64,000 nucleotides of DNA from Pararoseomonas sp. SCSIO 73927. Its GTDB lineage: Bacteria > Pseudomonadota > Alphaproteobacteria > Acetobacterales > Acetobacteraceae. How positions within the stretch are numbered: the first letter of the stretch is position 1; each line of letters opens with the position of its first letter. The translations under genes were made by a program, and so were the position numbers. Below are positions 25,232 through 34,929 of this stretch, piece after piece. A model generated the notes under the pieces. That model had not been told where the DNA came from. It made no database searches and worked only from the letters and a program-made list of their open reading frames with translations. The stretch covers positions 3,876,001 through 3,940,000 of the forward strand of contig NZ_CP146232.1 in assembly GCF_037040815.1 (NCBI RefSeq), written 5' to 3'.

Positions 25232-25684
25232 TCAGGCAGCGCCGAGCAGCAGGGCGGCGTGCTCGGCGGGCTTCACCTTGCGCCAGATCGCCTTCACCGT
25301 GCCGTCCTCGCCGACGAGGAAGGTGCTGCGCTCCATCCCCATGTACTTGCGGCCGTACATGGATTTCTCGACCCAGGTGCCGTAGGCGCCGGCGAGGGAC
25401 TGTTCCGCGTCGGAGGCCAGCGGGAAGGTCAGCCCGAACTTCTTTGCGAAGGCGTCCAGCTTCTTCACCGGGTCGGGCGAGACGCCGATCACGGTGATGC
25501 CGGCCTTCATCAGGGCTTCCAGGCTCTCCTGAACCCCCTGGGCCTGGACGGTGCAGCCGGAGGTATCGGCCTTCGGGTAGAAGTACAGCGCGTAGCGCTT
25601 GCCGCGCAGGGCGCCGGCGCTGATCCGGCCGCCCCCGTTCGCCGGCAGGTCGAACTCCGGCGCCTTGTCCCCGACCTCGATCAT
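25232..25684 (-). CDS. bcp: Peroxiredoxin, BCP/PrxQ type, without the usual resolving cysteine
   Basis: Thiol peroxidase of 150 residues. The family opening VGDKAPEFDLPANGGG, the YFYPKADTSGCT active site with peroxidatic Cys44, and ERSTFLVGEDGTVKAIW are all present. The resolving cysteine normally five residues after (C-x4-C) is replaced by Q49 and there is no other cysteine, so it must work as a 1-Cys enzyme using an external thiol. Its ATG overlaps the glnE stop codon (ATGA), so it is translationally coupled to glnE. Confidence 0.93.
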   Translation of the reverse strand: MIEVGDKAPEFDLPANGGGRISAGALRGKRYALYFYPKADTSGCTVQAQGVQESLEALMKAGITVIGVSPDPVKKLDAFAKKFGLTFPLASDAEQSLAGAYGTWVEKSMYGRKYMGMERSTFLVGEDGTVKAIWRKVKPAEHAALLLGAA

Positions 25685-28674
25685 GCGGCCCCCTTCAGCG
25701 ACAGCGGCCCCAGATGGCGCTCGAAGGATTCGCGCACCTCGGAGGCGGTCCGGCGCATCCTCTCGCACAGGCAGGCCAGGTCAACGGGCGCGCCGCCCTC
25801 TCCCCCGCCGCAGGCCGGGGCAAGGCCGTGGATGAGGACGGGAACGGCGGCCGCGGGCAGCTCCTCGCCGCGCGGGCGGCCGACGGTGAGGCGGAGGAGG
25901 GAGAGGAGGCTGCGCCAGAAATGGTCGGCCCGGATCAGGGCCTCGGCCTCCTCCCGCGGCAGGATTCCGGCGCGGGCGAGGTTGGCCAGGGCGTCGCGCG
26001 TGGCGGGGGCGACGAGTTTCGGGTGCTCCGCGGCGTGAGCGCATTGCAGGGCCTGGGCAATGAACTCCACCTCCACCAGCCCGCCCGGGATCGCCTTCAC
26101 GTCCCAGGGGCCCTCGGGCGGCAGGTCGCGCAGCATGCGCCGGCGCATCGCCAGCGCGTCCGCGATCGCCCCCGGGCCGGCGTGGATGGAGAGGGCCTCG
26201 CGGCAACACTCGGCGATGCGCTTGCGGAGCGCGGGCGGGCCGGCGACGGGGCGGGCACGGGTGAGGGCCATGCGTTCCCAGGTCCAGGCCTGGCCGCCAT
26301 CGCCGACCTTCGGGCCATGATACCGCTCGAAGGCGCCGATGCTGGCGGCAACCGGGCCTTTGTTGCCGGAGGGACGGAGCCGCATGTCCACCTCGTAGGG
26401 CTTGCCCTCCGCGCCCGGGGCGGTGAGGGCGGCCACGAAGGCGGTGGCCAGGCGGGCGAAGTAGGTCGGGACGGGCAGGGGCTTCGCGCCGTCGCTCTCC
26501 GTCGCGCCCTCCGCGTGGTCGTAGATGAGGACGAGGTCGAGGTCCGAGCCCGGCAGCATCTCCCGGCCACCGAGCTTGCCCATGGCCACCACGGCCACCG
26601 CGCCGCCGGGCACCTTGCCGTAGCGGGCGGCGAAGTCCCGCGCGACCACGGGAAGAAGCGTGGTGATGGCGGCGTCCGCCAGCTCGCTGCGGGCGATACC
26701 GGCGGCGTCCGCATCCAGCGCGCCCTCCAGCGCCGCCACGTCCACCTCGAACTTGCCCTCCGTGATGATGCGGCGGGCGGATTCCAGCGCCTCCTCGTAG
26801 TGGCGGGCGGTGCCGACGAGCGCGGGCAGGGCGGCGGCGGAACCGCCCCGGACGTTGGTGAGCAGGCCCTCCAGCGCGGCGGGGTCGCGGGCCAAGTGGT
26901 CCGCCAGCGCCGGCCCGGCGCCGAGAATCCCGGCCACGCGGTCCAGCAGGGCGGGGTTCCGCTGGAAGAGGGAGAGGATCTGCACGCCCGCCGGCAGGCG
27001 CTCCAGCAGGGCATCGAAGCGGGAGAGGGCGGCGTCCGGCTCCCTCTGCCGGGCGAGGGCGGCCAGCAGGGCGGGCATCAGCGCCGTCAGCAGCTCCCGC
27101 GCCCGCTCGCTGCGGGTGGCGCGGCGGTGGCCGTGGTGCCAGGCGCGCACCGTGGAGGAGGCAGCGCCGGGGTTGGCGTATCCCATGCCTGTGAGCGTCT
27201 CGAGCGTGTCCGGGTCGTTCTCCGGCCCGGTGAAGACCAGGTTGCCGCCGGGGGAGGTCTCCCCACCCGGAAGGGAGAGGGCCGGGGCGACCTCGAACTG
27301 GCGGGAGTACTGGCTGGCAACCCGGCGCAGGTGAGCGGTGAGGGCGGCGGCGAAGGCCTCCGTGTCCGGGTACCCCATGAAGGAGGCGATGCGGGCCAGG
27401 CCGTCCGGGTCCTCCGGCAGCCTGTGCGTCTGGCGGTCCGCCACCATCTGCACGCGATGCTCGACGTCGCGCAGGAAAACATAGGCGTCGGCCAGCTCGG
27501 CCGCGGCGCGCCGGTCCATGCGGCCGGCCGCGGCCAGGGCCGCGAGGGCGCCGAGGGTGGTCGGGTCGCGCAGGCTCGGATCGCGCCCGCCCCAGACGAG
27601 CTGGGCGACCTGGGCGGTGAACTCGATCTCCCGGATGCCGCCGCGGCCGAGCTTCACGTCGTGCCCGGCCACCGCAATCTCGGCGCCCGCCCCGCGCTTG
27701 TTGCCGTGGACCGTGTGGATCTGGCGCTTGATGGAGTGGATGTCCGCGATCATCGCGAAGTCCAGGTGGCGCCGCCAGACGAAAGGGCGGATCTCCGCCA
27801 GGAAGGAATCGCCCAGGGCGCGATCCCCGGCGACGGGGCGGGCCTTCAGCATCGCCGCCCGCTCCCAGTTCTGGCCGAAGCTCTCGTAGTAGGCGATGGC
27901 GGCGGGGATGGAGACGGCCAGCGGCGTCGCGGCCGGGTCCGGGCGCAGGCGGAGATCGGTGCGGAAGACGTATCCCTCCGCCGTGCGTTCCTCCAGAAGG
28001 CGCACGAGATCGCGCGCCAGGCGGACATAGGCCGCCTGGGCGCGGTCCGGGTGCACCGCCGCCGCAGGATCGAAGAGGACCATCAGATCCACGTCCGAGG
28101 AATAGTTGAGCTCGCGCCCGCCGAGCTTGCCCATGCCGAGCACGACGAGGCCCGAGCCGCGCGCGAGGGCCTTCGGGTCGCGCTTGGCCGCGTTGGGCAG
28201 GCCGATCTCGCCGCGCCCCGCCGATTCGCGCAGCAGGTGGGCACAGGCGAGGTCGATGCAGGTCTCGGCGAGGGTGGAGAGGGCGCCCGTGACCTGGTCC
28301 AGCCCCCACTCGCCGGAGAGGTCCGCGGCGGCGACGATGAGGGCGGCCTGGCGCTTGGCCTGGCGCAGCGCGGCGCCGAGTTGGGTGAAGCTGGCCGCGG
28401 GATCGGCGCGGCCCAGCGGGTCCAGCGCGGCGGCGAAGGCCGCATCGGCCCCGCGCTCCGCCAGGCGCAGCAGGGTGGTGGCCTCCCGCAGGGCGAGGTC
28501 GGCCAGGAAGGGCGAGTTCCCCCCCAGCGCGGCGAGCAGGCCGGCGCCGGCGGGGGAGGCGGCGTAGGCGGCCTCCGCCGTGCCGCGCTCGGCGAAATCG
28601 GTGGTCAGGCGCTCCGCGGCCCCGGGGTCGTATGGGGCTGGCGGGCGGCGGCGGACGGGCTCGGCTTCGGGCAT
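25681..28674 (-). CDS. glnE: Bifunctional glutamine synthetase adenylyltransferase/deadenylase
   Basis: Adds or removes AMP on glutamine synthetase in response to PII and glutamine. The 997-residue length is typical. Two nucleotidyltransferase domains are evident. The N-terminal one has GMGKLGGREL followed by NYSSDVDL (residues ~180-197, deadenylase). The C-terminal one has AMGKLGGREMLPGSDLDL (residues ~697-714, adenylylase). A helical regulatory region lies between them. Its target, GlnA Tyr402, and its regulator, GlnB, are both encoded in this window. The start ATG 28674 lies only 17 bp from the divergent AsmA-like gene. Confidence 0.97.
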   Translation of the reverse strand: MPEAEPVRRRPPAPYDPGAAERLTTDFAERGTAEAAYAASPAGAGLLAALGGNSPFLADLALREATTLLRLAERGADAAFAAALDPLGRADPAASFTQLGAALRQAKRQAALIVAAADLSGEWGLDQVTGALSTLAETCIDLACAHLLRESAGRGEIGLPNAAKRDPKALARGSGLVVLGMGKLGGRELNYSSDVDLMVLFDPAAAVHPDRAQAAYVRLARDLVRLLEERTAEGYVFRTDLRLRPDPAATPLAVSIPAAIAYYESFGQNWERAAMLKARPVAGDRALGDSFLAEIRPFVWRRHLDFAMIADIHSIKRQIHTVHGNKRGAGAEIAVAGHDVKLGRGGIREIEFTAQVAQLVWGGRDPSLRDPTTLGALAALAAAGRMDRRAAAELADAYVFLRDVEHRVQMVADRQTHRLPEDPDGLARIASFMGYPDTEAFAAALTAHLRRVASQYSRQFEVAPALSLPGGETSPGGNLVFTGPENDPDTLETLTGMGYANPGAASSTVRAWHHGHRRATRSERARELLTALMPALLAALARQREPDAALSRFDALLERLPAGVQILSLFQRNPALLDRVAGILGAGPALADHLARDPAALEGLLTNVRGGSAAALPALVGTARHYEEALESARRIITEGKFEVDVAALEGALDADAAGIARSELADAAITTLLPVVARDFAARYGKVPGGAVAVVAMGKLGGREMLPGSDLDLVLIYDHAEGATESDGAKPLPVPTYFARLATAFVAALTAPGAEGKPYEVDMRLRPSGNKGPVAASIGAFERYHGPKVGDGGQAWTWERMALTRARPVAGPPALRKRIAECCREALSIHAGPGAIADALAMRRRMLRDLPPEGPWDVKAIPGGLVEVEFIAQALQCAHAAEHPKLVAPATRDALANLARAGILPREEAEALIRADHFWRSLLSLLRLTVGRPRGEELPAAAVPVLIHGLAPACGGGEGGAPVDLACLCERMRRTASEVRESFERHLGPLSLKGAA

Positions 28675-28691
28675 GCGTGGGAAGGCAAGGC

Positions 28692-31600
28692 GTGAGGCGG
28701 CCCTTCGGTCAAGTGGGGCTCTTCATCGGCCGGTCCGTGCTGGGGGGAATTTCCTTCCTGCTGCGGCTGGCGATGCTGCTCGTCCTCGTGGCCGGGGCGG
28801 GGGTCGCGGCGCTCGGCTGGCGGCTGGCGCAGGGGCCGCTGGCGGTGCCCTCCATTCCCGGGGTGAACCGGGTGGTGGCGGAGAGGTTGGCGGGGCTGGC
28901 GCCGGGGCTGGAGTTCGGCTGGGGGCAGGCCTTCGTGGCCTGGAAGGGCTGGGAGGGCGGCGCGCCGCATCCGCTGGAGCTGCGGCTGGATGGGCTGCGG
29001 GCAGTGGACGGGGCGGGGAGCACGCGCGCCTCGCTCGGTTCGCTGGAGGCGAGCGTGGCGCTGCCGCCGCTGCTGCGCGGCATGGTGGCGCCCGTGCGCG
29101 TGGTGATGCGGGAACCGGTGGCTCTGCTGCGGCGGGACATGGGCGGGGCCCTCTCGCTCGATCTCGGCGTGTCCTCCGGGCCGCTCGACACCGCGGAGCC
29201 GGGGGGGGCCGCGCCGGAGCAGGGGGTCCGGGCGGGCACGGACGCGCTGGCGAAGATGCTGCGCGGCGACGACCCGGCCTCGCCCTTTTCCGCCCTGCGC
29301 GAGTTCCGGGTGGAGAACGGGGTGGTCCAGGTGCGGGACGATCCGCTGCGCCTGGCCTGGGCCATCCACGGGGTGTCGCTCCTCCTCACGCGCGGCGAGG
29401 AGAGGGCGGTAGGGATCGCGGGCTCCGGCGGGCTGCGCCTGGCCGGGCAGGAAATCCCGGTGCGGATCGCCGGACGCGCCGGGGGGGAGCCGCTGGTCGC
29501 GGAGGCCTCGCTGGAGATCGAGTCCGTTAGCCCGCCCGCGCTGGCGACCGCGCTGCCCTCGCTCGCGCCGCTGGCGGCGCTGGAGGCGGAGCTGGGGGCG
29601 CGGTTCCAGGCCCGCTACGATTTCGGGAACGGGGACTTCTCCGGGCGGGCGGAGGTGCGCTCCTCGCCCGGGCGGATCGCGGCGGGGGAGAGGCGCACGG
29701 AGTTCCGGGAGGCGGAGCTGGTGCTGGCGGGGGACGGGCGGCGCATCGCGGTGGAGCGCTTCGCCCTGACCCTGCCGCCTGGCGCGCCGGGGCGGCCCTC
29801 GCCGCGCGTCAGCCTCTCCGGCGGAGCGGACCGGCAAGGGGAGCGATGGCGCGGCCGGGTGGAGCTCGGCATCGACGCGATCGCGGTGCCGGACCTGCGG
29901 ACCCACTGGCCTCCCGGCGTCGCCGAGGGTGGGCGGCGCTGGATCACGGAGAACCTGACGACCGGGCTGGCGCGGGACGGGCGCTGGTTCGCGGAAGGGG
30001 AGGCGGCGGCCGACTTCTCCGACCCGCAGGTGACGGATGCGGGCGGCACGCTGCGGGCGGAGGGGCTGACGGTGCACTGGCTGCGCCCGGTGCCGCCGCT
30101 GGAGGGGGTGGACGGGACCGTCACCTTCTCGATGAAGGAGATCGTCATCCAGGCGCGCGCCGCGCGGCAGAGCGGTACGGCGCTGGCAGTGCCGGAGGCG
30201 CGGATCCGCATCTACGACCTCGGCGTGCCCCTACCGAACGTGGAAAAGGCCGACATCGAGGGACGGATCACCGGCCCCTTCGCGGACGCGATCGCGCTGG
30301 TGCGCCACCCCCGGCTGAACCTGACGGAGAAGGTGCCGGTCCGGCCGGAGCAGCTGGGCGGGGCGCAGGAGACGCGGCTGACCATCACCGCCCTGCCGCT
30401 GCTGAACGACCTGCCGATCGACGAGCTGAAGCTGGAGACGCGGACCCGGATCACCAATGGCCGCGTGGCGAACGTGGCGGAGGGGATCTCCGTCGAGCGG
30501 GCGCAGCTCGATGTCGGGCTGACGGTGGAGGGGATGACGGTAGCGGGTAGCGCGCGCGTGGGACCGGTCCCGGCGCGGCTGAGGGCGGAGCTGGACTTCC
30601 GCTCGGGGCCGCCGGCCCAGGTGACGGAGCGTGTGCAGGTGGAGGGGCGCGCTATGGCCGCGGATCTGGCGCGGTTCGGGGTGGATGTGGCGCCTTACCT
30701 CGGCGGCGCCTTCGGCTTCTCCGTGCAGGGGGAGCGGCAGCGGTCCAAGGCGGTGCGGGCGACGGTGGCGGCCGACCTGCGGGAGGCGCGGATCGCGCTG
30801 CGGCCTTTCGACTACGCCAAGCCCGCCGGGGCGCCCGCGCGGGCGGAGGCGGTGGTTCGGCTTCGCGGCGAGGAGCTGGTGGCGGTGGAGGGGCTGCGGG
30901 TGGAGGGGCCCGACCTCTCCGTGCGCGGCGGGGTGAGCTTCCGGCCGGGCGGCGCGCTCGCCGGCGCGGAACTGCTGGAGGCGCGGATCGGGCCGAGCCG
31001 CCTGGCCGGACGCGTGGTCTCGCCGGGCGCCTCGGGCGAGCCCTGGGACATCCGGGTGCGCGGGACGATGCTGGACGCGGAGGGGCTGCTGCGCGACCTG
31101 GGCGGTGCCGAGGATACGGGGCGCTCCGGACGGGAGAGCGGCTCCACCCCGCTCCGCGTGGATGCGGCGATCGACCGGATGCGGCTGGGCGGCGGGCGGG
31201 AGCTGGCGCCGGTGCGGGCCCTGCTGTTCCGCGACGCGCGGGGCGTGATCCGGGAGGCGGCGCTCAGCGCCCGCGGGGTCCGCGGCGGCGGGGTGGAGGC
31301 GGCGGTGGTGCCGCGCGGCGCCGGGCGGGCGATGGAGGCGCGGGCGGAAGGACTGGGAACGCTGCTGCGCGACCTCGGGGTCTTCGACGCGGTGGACGGG
31401 GGCGACTTCCACGCCTCCGGCACCTGGGCGGGGAACGAGCCGGACTCGCCGCTGACGGGGGTTGCGGAGCTGCGCGAGTTCGGGGTGCGGGAGGCGGCCT
31501 CGATCGGGAAGTTCCTGCAGGCGCTCTCCATCTACGGCATCCCGGAGGCGGTGCAGGGGCCGGGGCTGCGCTTCACGGTCGCGAGCGCCCCTTTCACCTA

Positions 31601-31919
31601 CACACCGCAGGTCCTGACGCTGACGGAGGCCCGGGCCGTCTCCGCCTCGCTCGGCTTCACCGTGGGCGGGCGGGTGATGCTGGAGGCGGAGCGGCTGGAC
31701 CTGCGGGGGACCATCGTGCCCTCCTACGCCGTGAACTCGGCCCTGGGCCGCATACCCGGCATCGGGCGGCTGTTCACGGCGGAGCGCAATGGCGGGCTCT
31801 TCGCCGCGAACTTCCGGGTCTCGGGCAAGCTGGACGATCCGGACCTCCAGCTGGACCCGCTCTCCCTTCTCGCGCCCGGGGCGCTCCGCGGGCTGCTGCC
31901 AGGGGGGCAGGAGCGCTGA
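28692..31919 (+). CDS. Large AsmA/YhdP-like (DUF3971) protein
   Basis: A 1075-residue protein with one N-terminal transmembrane helix (SFLLRLAMLLVLVAGAGVAAL) and a long periplasmic beta-rich body. Family landmarks are the DUF3971-type central region (LPLLNDLPIDELKLETRTRI) and the AsmA-like C-terminus GRIPGIGRLFTAERNGGLFA followed by VSGKLDDPDLQLDPLS. Related proteins are thought to carry phospholipids to the outer membrane. I chose GTG 28692 with AAGG upstream; GTG 28737 is a later in-frame option. It is divergent from glnE. Confidence 0.88.
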   Translation: MRRPFGQVGLFIGRSVLGGISFLLRLAMLLVLVAGAGVAALGWRLAQGPLAVPSIPGVNRVVAERLAGLAPGLEFGWGQAFVAWKGWEGGAPHPLELRLDGLRAVDGAGSTRASLGSLEASVALPPLLRGMVAPVRVVMREPVALLRRDMGGALSLDLGVSSGPLDTAEPGGAAPEQGVRAGTDALAKMLRGDDPASPFSALREFRVENGVVQVRDDPLRLAWAIHGVSLLLTRGEERAVGIAGSGGLRLAGQEIPVRIAGRAGGEPLVAEASLEIESVSPPALATALPSLAPLAALEAELGARFQARYDFGNGDFSGRAEVRSSPGRIAAGERRTEFREAELVLAGDGRRIAVERFALTLPPGAPGRPSPRVSLSGGADRQGERWRGRVELGIDAIAVPDLRTHWPPGVAEGGRRWITENLTTGLARDGRWFAEGEAAADFSDPQVTDAGGTLRAEGLTVHWLRPVPPLEGVDGTVTFSMKEIVIQARAARQSGTALAVPEARIRIYDLGVPLPNVEKADIEGRITGPFADAIALVRHPRLNLTEKVPVRPEQLGGAQETRLTITALPLLNDLPIDELKLETRTRITNGRVANVAEGISVERAQLDVGLTVEGMTVAGSARVGPVPARLRAELDFRSGPPAQVTERVQVEGRAMAADLARFGVDVAPYLGGAFGFSVQGERQRSKAVRATVAADLREARIALRPFDYAKPAGAPARAEAVVRLRGEELVAVEGLRVEGPDLSVRGGVSFRPGGALAGAELLEARIGPSRLAGRVVSPGASGEPWDIRVRGTMLDAEGLLRDLGGAEDTGRSGRESGSTPLRVDAAIDRMRLGGGRELAPVRALLFRDARGVIREAALSARGVRGGGVEAAVVPRGAGRAMEARAEGLGTLLRDLGVFDAVDGGDFHASGTWAGNEPDSPLTGVAELREFGVREAASIGKFLQALSIYGIPEAVQGPGLRFTVASAPFTYTPQVLTLTEARAVSASLGFTVGGRVMLEAERLDLRGTIVPSYAVNSALGRIPGIGRLFTAERNGGLFAANFRVSGKLDDPDLQLDPLSLLAPGALRGLLPGGQER

Positions 31920-31983
31920 GCCGCGCTTGACCGACGGAAGGCGCAGGGCCAAACCGGCCCTAACGAAATCCGGAGGACGCCCG

Positions 31984-32988
31984 ATGGCTTCCCGACGCAA
32001 CTTTCTTGCTCTTCCGCTCGCCGCCGCCCTGCCGCTGCCGGCCGTCCGCTCCGCGCGTGCCCAGGCCGCGACGGTGATGCGGCTCTCGCACCAGTACCCG
32101 CCATCCCACCATATCGCGGGCGTGCTGGCGCGTTTCGCGGAGGAGGTGAAGACGCGCAGCAACGGCGCGGTGGACGTGCAGGTCTTCCCCGCCGAGCAGC
32201 TGGCGAAGGTGGCCGAGAACTTCCCGGGCGTAGCGCGCGGCGCCTTCGAGGCGGCGGTGGCGACGAACTTCACCTGGGGCAACACCATCCCCGAGATGTC
32301 GGCCCAGACCATCCCGTTCTTCTTCGCCGACCTGGAGAGGAACCGGCGCTTCCCCGCATCCGAGGCGCGGAAGTTCCTGGACGGGGTGACGGCGCGGCGG
32401 GCGGTGCGCTCGGTGGCGTGGCTGTTCACCACGAACCGGGCGATCTTCACCTCGCAGCGCAGGCCGCTGGTGGCGCTGGAGGATTTCCGCGGCATGAAGA
32501 TCCGCGGGATCAACAGCCTGATCGACACCGCGCTGACCGCGGCCGGTGCGGCGCCCGCCGCGACGCCGGCGCCGGAGGTGGTGGGCGCCCTGCAGTCCGG
32601 CGTGCTGGATGCAGGGCTGACGGACGTCTCGGCCGCCGTGTCCCGCCGGTTCTACGAGGTGCAGAAGTTCGGCACCGTCTCGCCCTTCTTCGCCGTCTCC
32701 ACCCAGGTCTACGTGAACCCGCGCTGGTGGGACCGGCTGCCGGCGGAGGGGCGCGGGGTGATCGAGGCGGCGCTGGCGAAGGCGGAGACCGAGGCGGTGG
32801 AGGTGACGGTGCGGACCGCCGACGCCGCCGTGGGCGAGCTGCGCGAGAAGGGGATGACCGTTCACGAGCAGACGCCGGAGCAGGTGGCGGCCTGGCAGGC
32901 GGTGATGCAGAAGCCCGTCATGGACGCCTTCCTGAAATCCGCGCCGGAGAGCGGGCCGCGGCTGCTGGACCTGCTGCGGGCGGTCTGA
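31984..32988 (+). CDS. dctP: TRAP transporter solute-binding protein
   Basis: Periplasmic receptor for a carboxylate, handing substrate to the DctQM permease. The 334-residue protein has a Tat-like signal (MASRRNFLALPLAAALPLP, cleavage after ARAQ) and family motifs FAEEVKTRSNGAVDVQVFPA and GMKIRGINSLIDTALTAAG. VVGALQSGVLDAGLTDVSAA and TQVYVNPRWWDRLP follow. ATG 31984 has GGAGG eight bases upstream. It is followed directly by dctQ and dctM. Confidence 0.95.
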   Translation: MASRRNFLALPLAAALPLPAVRSARAQAATVMRLSHQYPPSHHIAGVLARFAEEVKTRSNGAVDVQVFPAEQLAKVAENFPGVARGAFEAAVATNFTWGNTIPEMSAQTIPFFFADLERNRRFPASEARKFLDGVTARRAVRSVAWLFTTNRAIFTSQRRPLVALEDFRGMKIRGINSLIDTALTAAGAAPAATPAPEVVGALQSGVLDAGLTDVSAAVSRRFYEVQKFGTVSPFFAVSTQVYVNPRWWDRLPAEGRGVIEAALAKAETEAVEVTVRTADAAVGELREKGMTVHEQTPEQVAAWQAVMQKPVMDAFLKSAPESGPRLLDLLRAV

Positions 32989-32991
32989 GCG

Positions 32992-33525
32992 ATGCAACGC
33001 GCCGTCGGCCTCCTCTCCCGCCTTGCCTGCGGGCTGGCCTCGATCTCCACCATCGTCTGCCTCGTGCTGATCGGGTTCTCCGTCGCGGCGCGCTACCTGT
33101 TCCACGCGCCGCAGCCCTGGGTGGACAAGGTGGCGGGGTGGCTGGTGGTGGCGCTGGTGCTGCTGGCGGCACCGGAGGCGCAGCGGCGCTTCGAGCATAT
33201 CGGGGTGGATGTGGCGGTTTCGCGGTTGGGGCCGAGGCTGGCGCGGGCGGCGAACGTGGTCGGGGCGGCCTCTGTCGCGCTCGTGGCTGGCATCCTGCTC
33301 TGGGCGGGGTGGGAGACGGTGGAGTTCTCCCTGATGGTCGGGATGATGACGGACATCCCCGGCGTTCCGGAGTGGTGGGTGCAGGTACTGCTGCCGATCG
33401 GGGCGGCGGTGCTGCTGCTGGTCTCGGTGGCGCAGTGCCTGGTGCTGCTGGCGGGCGGGACGCCCGACTACCTGCCCACAGGCGACGAGGAACTGCCGCG
33501 CGACACGCTGGCGCGGGGCGAGTAG
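32992..33525 (+). CDS. dctQ: TRAP transporter small permease subunit
   Basis: A four-helix membrane protein of 177 residues that supports the large permease. Helices are visible at about residues 10-32, 45-62, 85-110 and 125-150, with the family segment RYLFHAPQPWVDKVAGWLVV and AAPEAQRRFEHIGVDV. It starts 3 bp after the dctP stop, with dctM 67 bp downstream. Confidence 0.92.
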   Translation: MQRAVGLLSRLACGLASISTIVCLVLIGFSVAARYLFHAPQPWVDKVAGWLVVALVLLAAPEAQRRFEHIGVDVAVSRLGPRLARAANVVGAASVALVAGILLWAGWETVEFSLMVGMMTDIPGVPEWWVQVLLPIGAAVLLLVSVAQCLVLLAGGTPDYLPTGDEELPRDTLARGE

Positions 33526-33592
33526 CACGGCGGATCGCGGGAGGGCCGGGGGCCCGGACGCGTGAATTCGCCGACCTGACCGAGGTCTTTCG

Positions 33593-34873
33593 ATGTCCTT
33601 CCTGATCCTGATGGCCGCTCTGATCGGCCTGCTCTACCTCGGTCTGCCGATGTTCGCGGCGCTGTTCCTGCTGCCGCTGGGCGTGCTGCTCTATGTGGAG
33701 GGGGGCGTGCCCGCGCTGGGCGAGATCGTCCTCGGCAACCTCAACGGCTACCTGCTAGTGGCCATCCCGCTTTTCATGATGATGGCGCATGTCATGGTGC
33801 GCGGGCGGGTGGTGGACGACCTCTACGGCGCCGCTTTCGCGATGCTGCGGAACGTGCGGGGCGGGGTGGGCATCGCGACGGTGGTGGCCTGCACGATCTT
33901 TGCGGCGATCTGCGGCTCCTCGGTCGCGACGGCGCTGACCATCGGCAAGATCGCCATCCCGCAGATGCTGCGCTACGGCATGTCCCGCCGTGGGGCCTTC
34001 GGGGTGGTGGCGGGGGGCGGCACGCTCGGCATCCTCATCCCGCCTTCCGCGCCCATGGTGCTCTACGCCTTCGTCACGGAGACGAGCGTGGGGGCGCTCT
34101 TCCTGGCGGGCCTGTTGCCGGGGCTGATGATGGCGGTGATGTTCGCAGGCTACGTCTGGATCACCGAGAAGCGCGCCGTGGCGCCGGCGGACGAGCCGCC
34201 GCCGGAGCGCGTCGCGACCTCCTTCCGGCGCGCCGGGTGGTCCATGACGCTGCCGATCTTCGTGCTGGGTGGCATCTACATGGGGGTCTTCACCGCGACG
34301 GAGGCGGCGGGGGCGGGGACCATCTACGCCATCCTCATCGCGGGCGCGATCTACCGCACCATCACCTGGCGGGACCTGTGGGACGGTGTGCAGGACGCCA
34401 CGCGGACGAGCGCGATGCTGCTGCTGATCATCGCGGGCGCGGCCGTGTACGGCTACATGCTGACGAAGCTGCACATCCCGCAGGAGCTGGCGGCGCTGGT
34501 GACGGAGATGGGCCTTTCCCGCACCGGCTTCCTGGTGGCGATGATGGTGCTGCTGTTCCTGCTAGGGCTGGTGCTGGAGAGCTTCTCCATCATCCTGCTG
34601 ACGATGCCGGCCATCCTGCCGGCGATGGCGGGGCTGGGCATCGACAAGGTGTGGTACGGGGTGCTGCTGACGCTCTCCCTCGAGATGGCGCTGATCTCGC
34701 CTCCCGTCGCGATGAACCTCGTGGTCATCAAGGCGATCACGGGGGCGCCGCTGAGCGAGGTGAACCGCTCCATCATCCCCTACATGCTCATGCTGGCGGC
34801 CGGCACGGCGCTGCTGATCGCGTATCCCGGCATCGCGCTGTGGCTGCCGCGGCAGGCGGGGTATGGCGGGTAG
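33593..34873 (+). CDS. dctM: TRAP transporter large permease subunit
   Basis: The transport channel of the TRAP system, 426 residues with about twelve hydrophobic helices. Conserved segments are LNGYLLVAIPLFMMMAHVM, GICGSS-type FAAICGSSVATALTIGKIAI, GGGTLGILIPPSAPMVLYAF and LISPPVAMNLVVIKAITGA. With dctP and dctQ it completes a three-gene operon. The substrate is not apparent. It lies tail-to-tail with the EAL gene (56 bp apart). Confidence 0.95.
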   Translation: MSFLILMAALIGLLYLGLPMFAALFLLPLGVLLYVEGGVPALGEIVLGNLNGYLLVAIPLFMMMAHVMVRGRVVDDLYGAAFAMLRNVRGGVGIATVVACTIFAAICGSSVATALTIGKIAIPQMLRYGMSRRGAFGVVAGGGTLGILIPPSAPMVLYAFVTETSVGALFLAGLLPGLMMAVMFAGYVWITEKRAVAPADEPPPERVATSFRRAGWSMTLPIFVLGGIYMGVFTATEAAGAGTIYAILIAGAIYRTITWRDLWDGVQDATRTSAMLLLIIAGAAVYGYMLTKLHIPQELAALVTEMGLSRTGFLVAMMVLLFLLGLVLESFSIILLTMPAILPAMAGLGIDKVWYGVLLTLSLEMALISPPVAMNLVVIKAITGAPLSEVNRSIIPYMLMLAAGTALLIAYPGIALWLPRQAGYGG

Positions 34874-34929
34874 GGTTCTCCGGAGGCCGCTTCACGCTTC
34901 CCGGCAATGCCGCCCTGCAGGGATCCGTT

